In this document: one piece after another, positions 7,983 through 15,705 of the stretch
How the letters are laid out: every line of letters starts with the position of its first letter
Position numbering within the stretch: the first letter of the stretch is position 1
DNA from: an uncultured Niabella sp.
GTDB lineage: Bacteria > Bacteroidota > Bacteroidia > Chitinophagales > Chitinophagaceae
NCBI GenBank assembly: GCA_934486785.1
Contig: CAKSQK010000004.1
Coordinates: 1-64,000 of the forward strand
Reading direction: 5' to 3'
Length of the DNA: 64,000 bases
The notes under the pieces: model-generated
Told to the model about the DNA's origin: nothing
Seen by the model: the letters and a program-made list of their open reading frames with translations, nothing else
Databases searched by the model: none
Program-made: the position numbers and the translations under genes

Positions 7983-8470
7983 AATTCAATTTCAATTGTA
8001 TGAAAACAATTTCTGTCTTCAATCAGGTTGATTCGGTTTTCAAGGATATAAGTTGTCAAACATGTAGCCAGTTTGTTTGCAAATAGAAAATGCGTTCGAA
8101 CATGGGGGCACTCCTTAGGATTTTGGCAGGTTTTAATATCTCCATTTAAAAGTATCAGAACGTTATCAGCAAGTCGAATACAGTATAATCGAATTCCAAG
8201 ATCATCAGGGTTTAATTCAACTATCCAGTTAGGAACGTTTTGTGGAAGCGCATCCGCCGGCCCTTCATGGCGAAAATAGTATCCTAACGCACCTCTTTTT
8301 TTAATCTCTTCCAGAGCGTTATCAATAAAGTGAATTTCTTCTTCATGATTGGGAAATGATTTATTGTAGAATTCCTCGTATTCAAACAGGCTTTTATCAT
8401 CTATCCGGACTGTGTAGATGTCTACTTTTTCACTGCATAAATCTTCTATTAATTCAAACCGGACTACCAA
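7979..8470 (-). CDS. Putative RelE/HigB-like toxin, first gene of the TAC-like operon
   Basis: A 163-residue protein, longer than classic HigB (about 90-125). The segment DLGIRLYCIRLADNVLILLN, followed by GDIKT, resembles the central strands of RelE/HigB mRNA interferases (LR.Y.I...IVLL.G..KT). It is followed by a Cys/His cluster (C-x5-C-x-H-x3-H at about 113-124) that could bind metal. The first ~60 residues are acidic and unfamiliar. The only usable start is TTG at 8470; an in-frame stop lies three codons upstream. Its stop overlaps the antitoxin ATG. Identity as the toxin rests on position plus the weak motif, so a new partner protein is also possible. Confidence 0.5.
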   Translation of the reverse strand: MVVRFELIEDLCSEKVDIYTVRIDDKSLFEYEEFYNKSFPNHEEEIHFIDNALEEIKKRGALGYYFRHEGPADALPQNVPNWIVELNPDDLGIRLYCIRLADNVLILLNGDIKTCQNPKECPHVRTHFLFANKLATCLTTYILENRINLIEDRNCFHTIEIEL

Positions 8471-8488
8471 CTTAACTTATAAGTTAAG
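8471..8488. promoter_or_regulatory. Perfect 18-bp palindrome upstream of the TAC-like operon
   Basis: CTTAACTTATAAGTTAAG is its own reverse complement and ends directly at the TTG start codon of the first gene. Farther upstream are more symmetric pieces: CAAATATTTG and the pair ATATTGCC / GGCAATAT. This arrangement is what an autorepressing Xre antitoxin would use. Because it touches the start codon, it could also fold in the mRNA and hide the translation start. Confidence 0.55.
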
Positions 8489-8949
8489 GCAAATATAGGG
8501 CCATTCTAATCATATTGCCAAATATTTGCCATGATTTAATAAATATCTAATTACATTGGCAATATACTAAATAATTTATATTCTATACTTTTTGAAAGTA
8601 CCTGATCTTAACATACACCCTTTCACCGATTTGCGGCGATATTCAGTATTAATACCAATGTTTAAAAATGACAAACGATTGTGTTTTGCATAGTTTGTTC
8701 TGCCAGCGAGTATTTTGAATTGAAGGGTTGGAACCTGGTTCACATGACTTTTCAGATAAGTGGTACTGTCCACCCCCGCCCTTCGGGAACTCCAGCTCAA
8801 TGTGTCCTTTGGATCATCGGGAGAAGCTTATTCTTCACCAAACCAAAAGCGAAAATTTGAAGTGCATCCATGTTGTGTAGTTCGCTGAATCATTTACTGT
8901 CCATGATCGGGCATTGCGGTTCAAATACAAATAACCCTTCATAACATCT
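8489..8949. other. Gene-poor stretch with an inverted repeat
   Basis: No convincing intact gene. A minus-strand frame (8576-8800) gives 74 residues without a recognisable family; it may be the remains of an exported protein, but I cannot support it as a gene. ATCGGGCATTGC (8906-8917) and GCAATGCCCGAT (8953-8964) form an exact 12-bp inverted repeat with a 35-bp spacer, and the right arm lies at the start of the phosphoesterase fragment that follows. Confidence 0.4.
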
Positions 8950-9132
8950 TTGGCAATGCCCGATACCAGCCTGCTTTTATTTGGTGAGAAGATTACACCA
9001 AATCAACATAAAATCGCAAAAGACTTTGTCCTGCTTGATAATTTTTATGTAGATGCGGAAGTAAGTTCTGATGGGCATGCATGGAGTATGGGGGCTACGC
9101 TGGTAGCCCCAAATTTTTACAATTTTTTTTAA
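8950..9132 (+). pseudogene. Fragment of a phosphoesterase-family (phospholipase C-like) gene
   Basis: The frame reads MPDTSLLLFGEKITPNQHKI, then AKDFVLLDNFYVDAEVSSDG, then HAWSMGA. FVLLDNFYVDAEVS-x-DGH-x-WSMGA is a strongly conserved stretch of the large alkaline-phosphatase-like phosphoesterases that are often fused to YncE-type propellers in this phylum. Those proteins run to several hundred residues, so about 40 family residues remain here. Homology ends exactly at WSMGA, where a terminator-like hairpin begins; after it come a few random codons and a stop. Confidence 0.6.
9091..9118 (+). terminator. Strong hairpin ending the phosphoesterase fragment
   Basis: GGGGCTAC (9091-9098) pairs with GTAGCCCC (9103-9110) around the loop GCTG; AAATTTTT follows. 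It looks like an intrinsic terminator, but it sits inside the broken frame, so it may have come with the rearrangement that truncated the gene. Confidence 0.5.
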
Positions 9133-9136
9133 ATAT

Positions 9137-9262
9137 CCAGGAGATTTCTCCCGCCGTTATTTAGCGCAGAGGCCTCACACACGGCGTCGAAATGACTGAG
9201 AGAGGGACGTGATTCCGACACACCTTTCCAACGTCCTTCCGAACGCATCCCACCGTCAGCAG
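9137..9262. repeat. Dispersed GTCATTCCGA-type repeat, cluster 1
   Basis: Contains the arm GGAGATTTCTCCCGCCGTTA ... GGCGTCGAAATGACTGAGAG and weaker copies of the opposite arm (GTGATTCCGACAC, CGTCCTTCCGAACGC). The same two arms recur at 10975-11085, 15398-15695 and 17140-17345. The arms are reverse complements of one another, so pairs can fold into long hairpins. Confidence 0.6.
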
Positions 9263-9303
9263 CAATACTTTAGTTCAGGTAATATAGTCTTTTCATTTTT
9301 TTA

Positions 9304-10563
9304 TCACCGGATATCATTTTTAAAACAAGTCATCATCATTTCCTGTTCTTTCTTCACAATGCCAATCTTATCCGCCACTTTTTTCCATTGAGTAACGCTT
9401 TTTGCTACTTCCTTAATTATTTCATCCATTTGCAACAGTGACAATCTAAAAAATTCACCCACGCTTTTCGCTAGGTCAAAATCCAGGGCATTATCATCCA
9501 TGTCTATATTTAAGGCAAGCCCGTGCTTGTCATACGACGGATTAACGTCATAAGCCGGGGAGAGTATCCAGCCTGCTTCTGTCAGGATAAAACCATGATT
9601 TCTTAAATGGTCGTCAGTATTGGAAATAGCTATGTTAAATACAATGCGTCGCCAGAGCTGATGCAGATTTTTATCCACGTTCGCGCCGTGCGTTTGAATA
9701 AAATCGGCAATATCCAGGTAACTGGCAGGCTTGCTTTTGATAGTACCTTCATTATTCCCGGTCATGGTCATTGCCGATGCAAAATGAATTCTTTCATGCT
9801 TTTCCCGGTCAAACCTCTTAGTAAAAAAAGTATGGTGCCGGCCTTTTATCTTTTCAATACGGCTTGGAGACATGTTTACACCTGCTTTTATTGCTAATTC
9901 ATACGCCAGGTATTCCCAGGCTGCTTTATCTGTTGTATCGTTTTTCGATGGGAACTTGGCAATCCAAAGCTGTTGGTTTTCATCCAGCACATTGGCTTTC
10001 GGTCTCGCCCCACCAAGTGAAGATCCCGGGACAATCAAAATATCAAGCCATTTTCTTATTGCATCATTTTCTTTATCACTTTCAATTACCCCGGCTGCAT
10101 ATTGCAATTCGCGTACAGAAGAAAGAGGAGGAACAGGAATGTTTGGATTGTCATCCAGGAATGGGCCGTTCGGATCAATTTTAAAACGAAGGGCACCCAT
10201 ACGGGTTTGGTCGTAAACGCCAAGAAGAAAATCAATATCATACAAGGTATTGGGCCTTCGTTTTTGTTCCCTTGCACCCATCGCTTCTTTCCTCCTCATC
10301 AGGGTGCGCCCCCATGTGTCCGGCATACTATCGAGGAATATCCCGAAATTTTCTTTATTGTAAGGATATTGGGTCCCGGTAAGAAACTGTATGTCCGGGT
10401 CTAACAGTTGTTGATATTTGGATTGGAGCCATTCTTTATCATATTGAAAGCCAAACGCCTTTTTACCTTTAGCTGCCTGCGCTGAAAGCAAACCGATTAA
10501 TACCGGCGCACCCATCCCTTTCCAGTGCGCATATACATATATGTCTGTTTTATTTGCAGCCAT
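9304..10563 (-). CDS. hipA: HipA-family serine/threonine kinase toxin
   Basis: A 419-residue kinase toxin. In Escherichia coli HipA phosphorylates glutamyl-tRNA synthetase and causes dormancy. The parts are in order: N-terminal subdomain (about 8-130), the glycine-rich loop PGSSLGGARPKA (179-190), ATP-lysine strand LWIAKFP (199-205, Lys203), FTKRFDR (247-253), catalytic loop NTDDHLRNHGF (315-325) and metal-binding PAYDV (336-340, Asp339). All catalytic residues appear intact. It starts one base after the hipB stop, so they form one operon. The target in this organism is unknown. Confidence 0.88.
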   Translation of the reverse strand: MAANKTDIYVYAHWKGMGAPVLIGLLSAQAAKGKKAFGFQYDKEWLQSKYQQLLDPDIQFLTGTQYPYNKENFGIFLDSMPDTWGRTLMRRKEAMGAREQKRRPNTLYDIDFLLGVYDQTRMGALRFKIDPNGPFLDDNPNIPVPPLSSVRELQYAAGVIESDKENDAIRKWLDILIVPGSSLGGARPKANVLDENQQLWIAKFPSKNDTTDKAAWEYLAYELAIKAGVNMSPSRIEKIKGRHHTFFTKRFDREKHERIHFASAMTMTGNNEGTIKSKPASYLDIADFIQTHGANVDKNLHQLWRRIVFNIAISNTDDHLRNHGFILTEAGWILSPAYDVNPSYDKHGLALNIDMDDNALDFDLAKSVGEFFRLSLLQMDEIIKEVAKSVTQWKKVADKIGIVKKEQEMMMTCFKNDIR

Positions 10564-10564
10564 A

Positions 10565-10855
10565 TTATCTCAGCAATTTTAGATCCTGCAGTTTCCTGCC
10601 AAACTCATCATCAGATGCGATTTTTAATAAATCCTGCTGTAACCCCAGAACGCGGAGTACATTGAAATAAGCACCCATTGCCACCCGGGGCTCTCCCTTT
10701 TCTACCTGGTAAAGAGTGGTGCGGGAAATACCTGCCCGTTCAGCCACCTGCGTAGCGGTTAGCTTACGCCTTTTACGTGCCAGTTTAATATTCTCACCCA
10801 TTTGCTGCGCCAAATTAACGTATTGGGGAAGTATGATTTGTTTACGGGTTGCCAT
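10565..10855 (-). CDS. hipB: HipB-like antitoxin, Xre-family repressor
   Basis: A 96-residue protein with one helix-turn-helix (MGENIKLARKRRKLTATQVA, then ERAGISRTTLYQVEKGEP) and a short helical tail (DLLKIASDDEFGRKLQDLKL). It would neutralise HipA and repress the operon. I chose ATG 10855 (MATRKQII): an in-frame start at 10933 would translate the operator palindrome into an unlikely leader. The gap to hipA is a single base. Confidence 0.85.
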   Translation of the reverse strand: MATRKQIILPQYVNLAQQMGENIKLARKRRKLTATQVAERAGISRTTLYQVEKGEPRVAMGAYFNVLRVLGLQQDLLKIASDDEFGRKLQDLKLLR

Positions 10856-10862
10856 ACGTATA

Positions 10863-10899
10863 TTATTATAAACAAAATTAATGAATTTGTTTATAATAA
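10863..10899. promoter_or_regulatory. hipBA operator: 14-bp inverted repeat
   Basis: TTATTATAAACAAA (10863-10876) and TTTGTTTATAATAA (10886-10899) are exact reverse complements separated by 9 bases, and end 8 bp before the hipB start codon. Position and symmetry suit a site bound by HipB dimers. The element also covers the place where the promoter must lie. Confidence 0.7.
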
Positions 10900-10974
10900 C
10901 GAACAACATACTGGTATAGTGTCTTCCATCCATTTAGGATTATTGATTTGCAATTTTTTCAGGGACCTACCTCC

Positions 10975-11085
10975 CACCCACTCCACGTCATTCCGAACGC
11001 TCCTTTCCTTCGTCATTCCGAATCCCGCTTTTCAGGTTTTTTGTAGCGCAGCAGCGGGGTGAGGAATCTCCCACTTCCACTCTCC
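10975..11085. repeat. Dispersed GTCATTCCGA-type repeat, cluster 2
   Basis: Two copies of CGTCATTCCGAA (near 10988 and 11012) are followed by GCGCAGCAGCGGGGTGAGGAATCTCCCAC. It has the same units as the other clusters and lies between the divergent hipBA operon and dnaE2-like gene. Confidence 0.6.
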
Positions 11086-11099
11086 GGTCAAAATAATAT

Positions 11100-11145
11100 T
11101 TTGAAATACTAAAATGATTAGATAATATTTGCTAAATATATTAGC
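11100..11145 (+). promoter_or_regulatory. Promoter and symmetric operator of the translesion operon
   Basis: TTTG (11100-11103), a 20-base spacer, and AATATTTG (11124-11131) fit the Bacteroidota promoter pattern TTTG-N19/20-TAnnTTTG with one mismatch. GCTAA-atata-TTAGC (11131-11145) overlaps the expected transcription start, as a repressor site would. No LexA gene is in this window, so control by DNA damage is only a guess. Confidence 0.4.
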
Positions 11146-11152
11146 TATATAG

Positions 11153-14107
11153 ATGTATCTTAATTGCAAGACATATTACAGTTTCCGGTACGGAACGATC
11201 AGTACAAAAGAACTCGTTCAGGCAGCAGTTGATAAAGGGATTACAGCGCTTGCGCTGACAAATATCAACAATACTTATGATGCCTGGGAATTTGTAAAGC
11301 TGTGCAGAAAGGACAATATCAAACCCATCCCGGGTACAGAAATCAGGAATGGAGATGCATTGCTGTACCTGCTGATAGCGGCTAATAATAAGGGCCTGGA
11401 ATGGATCAACCGTTTTTTGACAGATCATTTAACCACCGGAAAAGATTTTCCAGAACCCAATGATGCTTTAAGGTTTTTCGACAACAATTGGGATGGGTTT
11501 GTCATCTACCCCTTAGGCGCAAGGGATGTAAACGGTTTAATGAGCAATGAACGCATCGGCATCAAACACAGCCAACTGCATTTGCTGCGCAGTCATGGTT
11601 ATTATGGGAATGAAGACAGGTTTGTGGTATGGCACCCCGTGACCTTCCAGGATAAAAAGCGGTATAACCTGCACCGGCTTCTGAGGTGCATTGATAAAAA
11701 CATCCTCTTATCAAAATTACCTCCGGGGGCACAAGCTTCGGAAGATGAACTTTTTTTAAGCCCCGCTGCATTGCTGGAAAAGTTCAGGGATCATCCGACA
11801 CTGATCACCAATACTTACCGGCTGATGGATGATTGCCATATCGAAATGGATTTTCATAAGGATAAAACAAAACGAACCTTTGGCGGCTCTGCAGAAGACG
11901 ACAAGGTCCTGCTTGAAAAGCTGGCGCTGGATGGTTTTAAAACCAGGTATGACAGAAAAAACAAAAAGGCGCTGGAGCGATTACAGAAAGAATTAAAGAT
12001 CATCAACGATCTGGGGTTTAACAGCTACTTTCTGATTAACTGGGATATTGTAAAATATGCGCAAGGCAGGGGCTTTTACCATGTGGGGCGTGGTAGCGGC
12101 GCCAACTCCATCGTCGCCTATTGCCTGCATATTACTGATGTGGACCCGATAGAACTCAACTTGTTTTTTGAACGTTTCCTAAACCCGCACCGCACCAGCC
12201 CGCCGGATTTTGACATCGACTTTAGCTGGACGGACAGGGATGAGGTGATGGATTATGTTTTTAAAAGATACGGTCGGCAGTACGTGAGTTTGTTAGGGTC
12301 TGTTTCGACCTTTAAACATGATGCCGTGATTCAGCAACTGGGAAAAGTATTTGGCCTGCCAACTGATGAGATCAAAGCCCTGCAGCAGTCGCGGCAACCG
12401 CAGGACGATATACAAAGACTGATTTTGCAGTATGGCCAATTGCTCTATGGTTTTCCTAATATCATGAGCCTGCACCCCTGTGGAATGTTAATAGCAGATC
12501 AGCCTATGACCAACTATGCAGCTATGTTCATGCCGCCAAAAGGGTTCCCGACAACACAGATGGACATGTTTACGGCAGAAGATATCGGGTTGAATAAATT
12601 TGATATTCTTAGTCAAAGAGGCCTGGGGCATATCCGTTCCTGCCTGGAACTGATCAGGCAAAACAAGGGCATTGATGTGGACATCCATGCTTTCCAGAAA
12701 TTTAAAAAAGACGGGCGTATTAAAAGCATGATCAGGGAAGCCAATACGATCGGCTGTTTTTATATTGAATCCCCTGCCATGCGCGGCCTGCTCAAAAAAC
12801 TGCGCTGTGATAATTATCTGACGTTAGTGGCAGCATCCTCTATTATACGTCCCGGCGTGGCAGAAAGTGGCATGATGCGGGAATACATCACCCGTTACCA
12901 TAACCGGGAGCACATACAATACCTGCACCCACTGTTTGAGGAGCATTTGGAAGAAACCTTTGGAGTGATGGTGTACCAGGAAGATGTTATAAAGATCGCA
13001 CACTACTTTGCCGGTCTTGATTTAGGAGAAGCTGATATACTCAGGCGCGCCATGAGCGGTAAATACCGAAGCATGAACGAATTTAATATGATAAAGGAAA
13101 AGTTCATGAATGGCTGCAAGAACATGGGCCATTCAAAAGAGCTGGCAGATGAAGTTTGGCGGCAAATGAAAAGCTTTGCAGGCTACAGCTTTAATAAAGC
13201 GCACTCAGCAAGTTTTGCCGTGGAGAGTTACATGAGCCTGTACCTGAAGGCCTATTACCCCAAGGAATTTATGGTGGCGGTGATCAATAACTTTGGCGGG
13301 TTCTATTCAAGGGAATTGTACTTCTTAGAGCTCTTGAAATGGGGCGGCGATATTCATCCACCCTGTGTCAACCAAAGTGATCAATTTACCAATATTCATG
13401 GCGATACAGTGTATGCCGGCTTTATACATATCAAAGGCCTGCAGGATAAACTGATCGAACAGATTTTAGAGGAAAGAAATACGCATGGCCCTTACCTGCA
13501 TTTGCAGGATTTTATTGAAAGGATCAACCCGGGCCTGGAGCAATTAAATATATTGATCAGTGTGGGCGCATTCGGGTTTACCCAAAAGTCAAAAAAGAAA
13601 CTGTTATGGGAAGCGAATTTCTTCCAAAAGAAATGTCAGCCAGTGGCTGAAGGGGTGGTTTCGATGTTTCAGGAAAAGCCCGTTGAATTTGAACTACCGG
13701 AACTGGTGGATTTACGGATTGATGATTTGTACGACCAAATGGAAATTTTAGGGTTTCCCTTAACCAATCCTTTTGAACTGGTGGAGGATGACCCGTCAAA
13801 ATATGTGGCTGCAAAAGACCTTCCATTGCATTTAGGCAAAAAGGTTACAGTGCTCGCATATTTTATTACACGCAAGCATGTGACCACGAAACATAAAGAC
13901 TATATGTTTTTTGGCACTTTCGTGGATAGCAAACTGGACTGGATTGATACGGTACATTTCCCGGACATAGCCGCCAGGTTCCCTTTACATTCAACAGGCT
14001 TTTACAGGATCACTGGTAAAGTCGTTGAAGATTTTGGGGCCTATAGTATTGAGGTTTCTTATTTACAAATGTTAGGATTCAAAAAAAGAAGTTATGCTGA
14101 CTTATAA
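11153..14107 (+). CDS. DnaE2/ImuC-like DNA polymerase III alpha subunit
   Basis: A C-family DNA polymerase of 984 residues, well short of a replicative DnaE (about 1160-1230). The palm has the catalytic motif PDFDIDF at 351-357, preceded by GRGSGANS and followed by fingers (SFNKAHSASFAVESY) and an OB-fold region near 890-970. The N-terminal PHP domain is degenerate: where active ones have HxH and TDHGN, this has NCKTYYS and TNINN, so it cannot bind the usual metals. A small dead-PHP polymerase coupled to a Y-family polymerase suggests error-prone lesion bypass. It overlaps dinB by 14 bp. Confidence 0.85.
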   Translation: MYLNCKTYYSFRYGTISTKELVQAAVDKGITALALTNINNTYDAWEFVKLCRKDNIKPIPGTEIRNGDALLYLLIAANNKGLEWINRFLTDHLTTGKDFPEPNDALRFFDNNWDGFVIYPLGARDVNGLMSNERIGIKHSQLHLLRSHGYYGNEDRFVVWHPVTFQDKKRYNLHRLLRCIDKNILLSKLPPGAQASEDELFLSPAALLEKFRDHPTLITNTYRLMDDCHIEMDFHKDKTKRTFGGSAEDDKVLLEKLALDGFKTRYDRKNKKALERLQKELKIINDLGFNSYFLINWDIVKYAQGRGFYHVGRGSGANSIVAYCLHITDVDPIELNLFFERFLNPHRTSPPDFDIDFSWTDRDEVMDYVFKRYGRQYVSLLGSVSTFKHDAVIQQLGKVFGLPTDEIKALQQSRQPQDDIQRLILQYGQLLYGFPNIMSLHPCGMLIADQPMTNYAAMFMPPKGFPTTQMDMFTAEDIGLNKFDILSQRGLGHIRSCLELIRQNKGIDVDIHAFQKFKKDGRIKSMIREANTIGCFYIESPAMRGLLKKLRCDNYLTLVAASSIIRPGVAESGMMREYITRYHNREHIQYLHPLFEEHLEETFGVMVYQEDVIKIAHYFAGLDLGEADILRRAMSGKYRSMNEFNMIKEKFMNGCKNMGHSKELADEVWRQMKSFAGYSFNKAHSASFAVESYMSLYLKAYYPKEFMVAVINNFGGFYSRELYFLELLKWGGDIHPPCVNQSDQFTNIHGDTVYAGFIHIKGLQDKLIEQILEERNTHGPYLHLQDFIERINPGLEQLNILISVGAFGFTQKSKKKLLWEANFFQKKCQPVAEGVVSMFQEKPVEFELPELVDLRIDDLYDQMEILGFPLTNPFELVEDDPSKYVAAKDLPLHLGKKVTVLAYFITRKHVTTKHKDYMFFGTFVDSKLDWIDTVHFPDIAARFPLHSTGFYRITGKVVEDFGAYSIEVSYLQMLGFKKRSYADL

Positions 14108-15254
14108 TGCACACAGGCATATCGCTCATTTGGATTTGGATACTTTTTTTGTATCGGTGGAAAAACTGCACAATCCCAAACTTGAAGGAAAGCCAATACT
14201 TATTGGCGGTAATTCCGGTCGTGGTGTGGTGGCTGCCTGTAGTTATGAGGCCAGAAAATTTGGCGTCCATTCTGCCATGCCCATGAGTACGGCATTGCGG
14301 TTGTGCCGCCACGCCACTGTATTGCGTGGCGACTATGAGCAATACAGTAAATATTCCCGCCTGGTAACGGATATCATTGCACATAACGTTCCTTTGTATG
14401 AGAAGGCCAGTATTGATGAATTTTATATTGACATGACGGGAATGGATAAGTATTTTGGCTGTTTAAAATTTACCGATGAGTTAAAAAAGAATATCCGCAG
14501 GGAAAGTGGTTTGCCGGTTACGTTTGGTCTTGCCAGCAACAAACTGATTAGCAAGGTGGCGACCAATGAAGTAAAACCAAACGGCAGGATTGAAATTCCT
14601 TTTGGAAATGAAAAAGGTTTTTTAGCGCCGCTGAGTATTATGAAGATCCCGGGCGTAGGTAAAGAAACGGGCTACAAGCTTTTAAAGATGGGTGTGGAAA
14701 CAGTGAAGGTACTGAGCGAAATTCCCGTGGAACTGATGCAAAATCTGTTGGGCAAATCTGGCGCTGAACTATGGCGGCTGGCGAATGGTATTGATGAAAG
14801 CCCGGTGATTCCTTACCGGGAACAAAAAAGCATTTCCACAGAAAATACATTTCAGCAGGATACCATTGATGTAGATTTTTTGAAAGCACAGTTAACACGT
14901 ATGACAGAAAGCATTGCCTATGAACTACGAAAACAAAATAAGCTGACCGGATGCATCACGGTTAAAATCAGGTACACCGATTTTCAGACCTATACCAAAC
15001 AGAAAACGATTCCCTATTCAAATTCTGATGAGATATTATTGAAAGAAGCCAAAAACCTGTTTGACCAATTGTATGAAAGAAGGCAGTTAATCAGGCTGAT
15101 AGGCATCCGGTTCACACAACTCATACCTGGCTGTAAACAAATTGATCTTTTTGAAGATACGCAGGAAGATATAGCGCTATACCAGGCTATTGACAGTATT
15201 AAAAAAAGATTTGGAGAAAGGTTTTTAGTAAGAGCTTCCGGCATTTCCGCCTGA
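14094..15254 (+). CDS. dinB: Y-family DNA polymerase IV (DinB-like)
   Basis: A 386-residue translesion polymerase. The catalytic residues are visible: HLDLDTFF (Asp14) and SIDEFYID (Asp108, Glu109). The thumb with GVGKETGYKLLKMG (helix-hairpin-helix) and the little-finger domain follow. QIDLF at about 349-353 fits the pentapeptide that binds the sliding clamp. Its ATG lies inside the end of the dnaE2-like gene, so the two are translated together. ImuB, the inactive partner in other phyla, differs in losing these acids; here they are kept. Confidence 0.9.
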   Translation: MLTYNAHRHIAHLDLDTFFVSVEKLHNPKLEGKPILIGGNSGRGVVAACSYEARKFGVHSAMPMSTALRLCRHATVLRGDYEQYSKYSRLVTDIIAHNVPLYEKASIDEFYIDMTGMDKYFGCLKFTDELKKNIRRESGLPVTFGLASNKLISKVATNEVKPNGRIEIPFGNEKGFLAPLSIMKIPGVGKETGYKLLKMGVETVKVLSEIPVELMQNLLGKSGAELWRLANGIDESPVIPYREQKSISTENTFQQDTIDVDFLKAQLTRMTESIAYELRKQNKLTGCITVKIRYTDFQTYTKQKTIPYSNSDEILLKEAKNLFDQLYERRQLIRLIGIRFTQLIPGCKQIDLFEDTQEDIALYQAIDSIKKRFGERFLVRASGISA

Positions 15255-15261
15255 TAAAATT

Positions 15262-15395
15262 GTAGGCAGTTCCGATGGTGATACTTTTACGGCAGTTTGC
15301 TGATATGCATTCGAGCGAATCCGCTTACATGGTATAGACACACCAGAGAGTGGGCAACCATTTGGGGAAGTAGCAAAAAAATTTCTTAGTGTCCG
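15262..15395 (+). pseudogene. Second fragment of a thermonuclease-like gene
   Basis: The frame reads IVGSSDGDTFTAV, a stop, then with one shift FERIRLHGIDTPESGQPFGE, then VAKKFLS. This is the SNase fold from the calcium-site strand past the catalytic Arg and Glu region. It resembles the fragment at 6761-6867 closely at the DNA level (for example TCCGATGGTGA-ACTTTTACGGCA in both). It has lost its start, carries an internal stop and is cut by the repeat that begins near 15398. Confidence 0.65.
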
Positions 15396-15397
15396 CC

Positions 15398-15695
15398 TCC
15401 GACCCACGTCATTCCGACGCGAAGCGGGGGAATTTTTAAAGAGCATAACGGTTCACGAGATTTCTCCTCCGCTCATTAGCGCAAAGGCCTCACACGCGGC
15501 GTCGAAATGACTGAGAGAAGGGACACAAAGCCCTGCACGCGGTGTCGAAATGACTGAGAGAGAAACACAGACCTGCACGCGGCGTCGAAATGACGGAAAA
15601 AGGGAACCGTCATCCCACTACACTCCCAAGTCATTCCGGACGCTGCTTTCCACTAGTCATTCCAACGCGCAGCGGAGGAATCTCCCACAAGTGAA
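15398..15695. repeat. Dispersed GTCATTCCGA-type repeat, cluster 3 (largest)
   Basis: Starts with CACGTCATTCCGACGCGAAGCGGGGGAA and ends with GTCATTCCAACGCGCAGCGGAGGAATCTCCCAC. Between them are three near-tandem copies of the opposite arm, CCTGCACGCGGCGTCGAAATGACTGAGAG (near 15492, 15532 and 15572). The stretch holds no gene and fills the space between dinB with its nuclease fragment and the broken membrane-protein gene. Confidence 0.65.
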
Positions 15696-15705
15696 GAATC
15701 CCTGC

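Noticed and set aside
8576..8800. Minus-strand open frame of 74 codons
   Set aside because: No family, no convincing start and no partner; it lies in a region full of gene fragments, so I describe it only as part of the gene-poor stretch.
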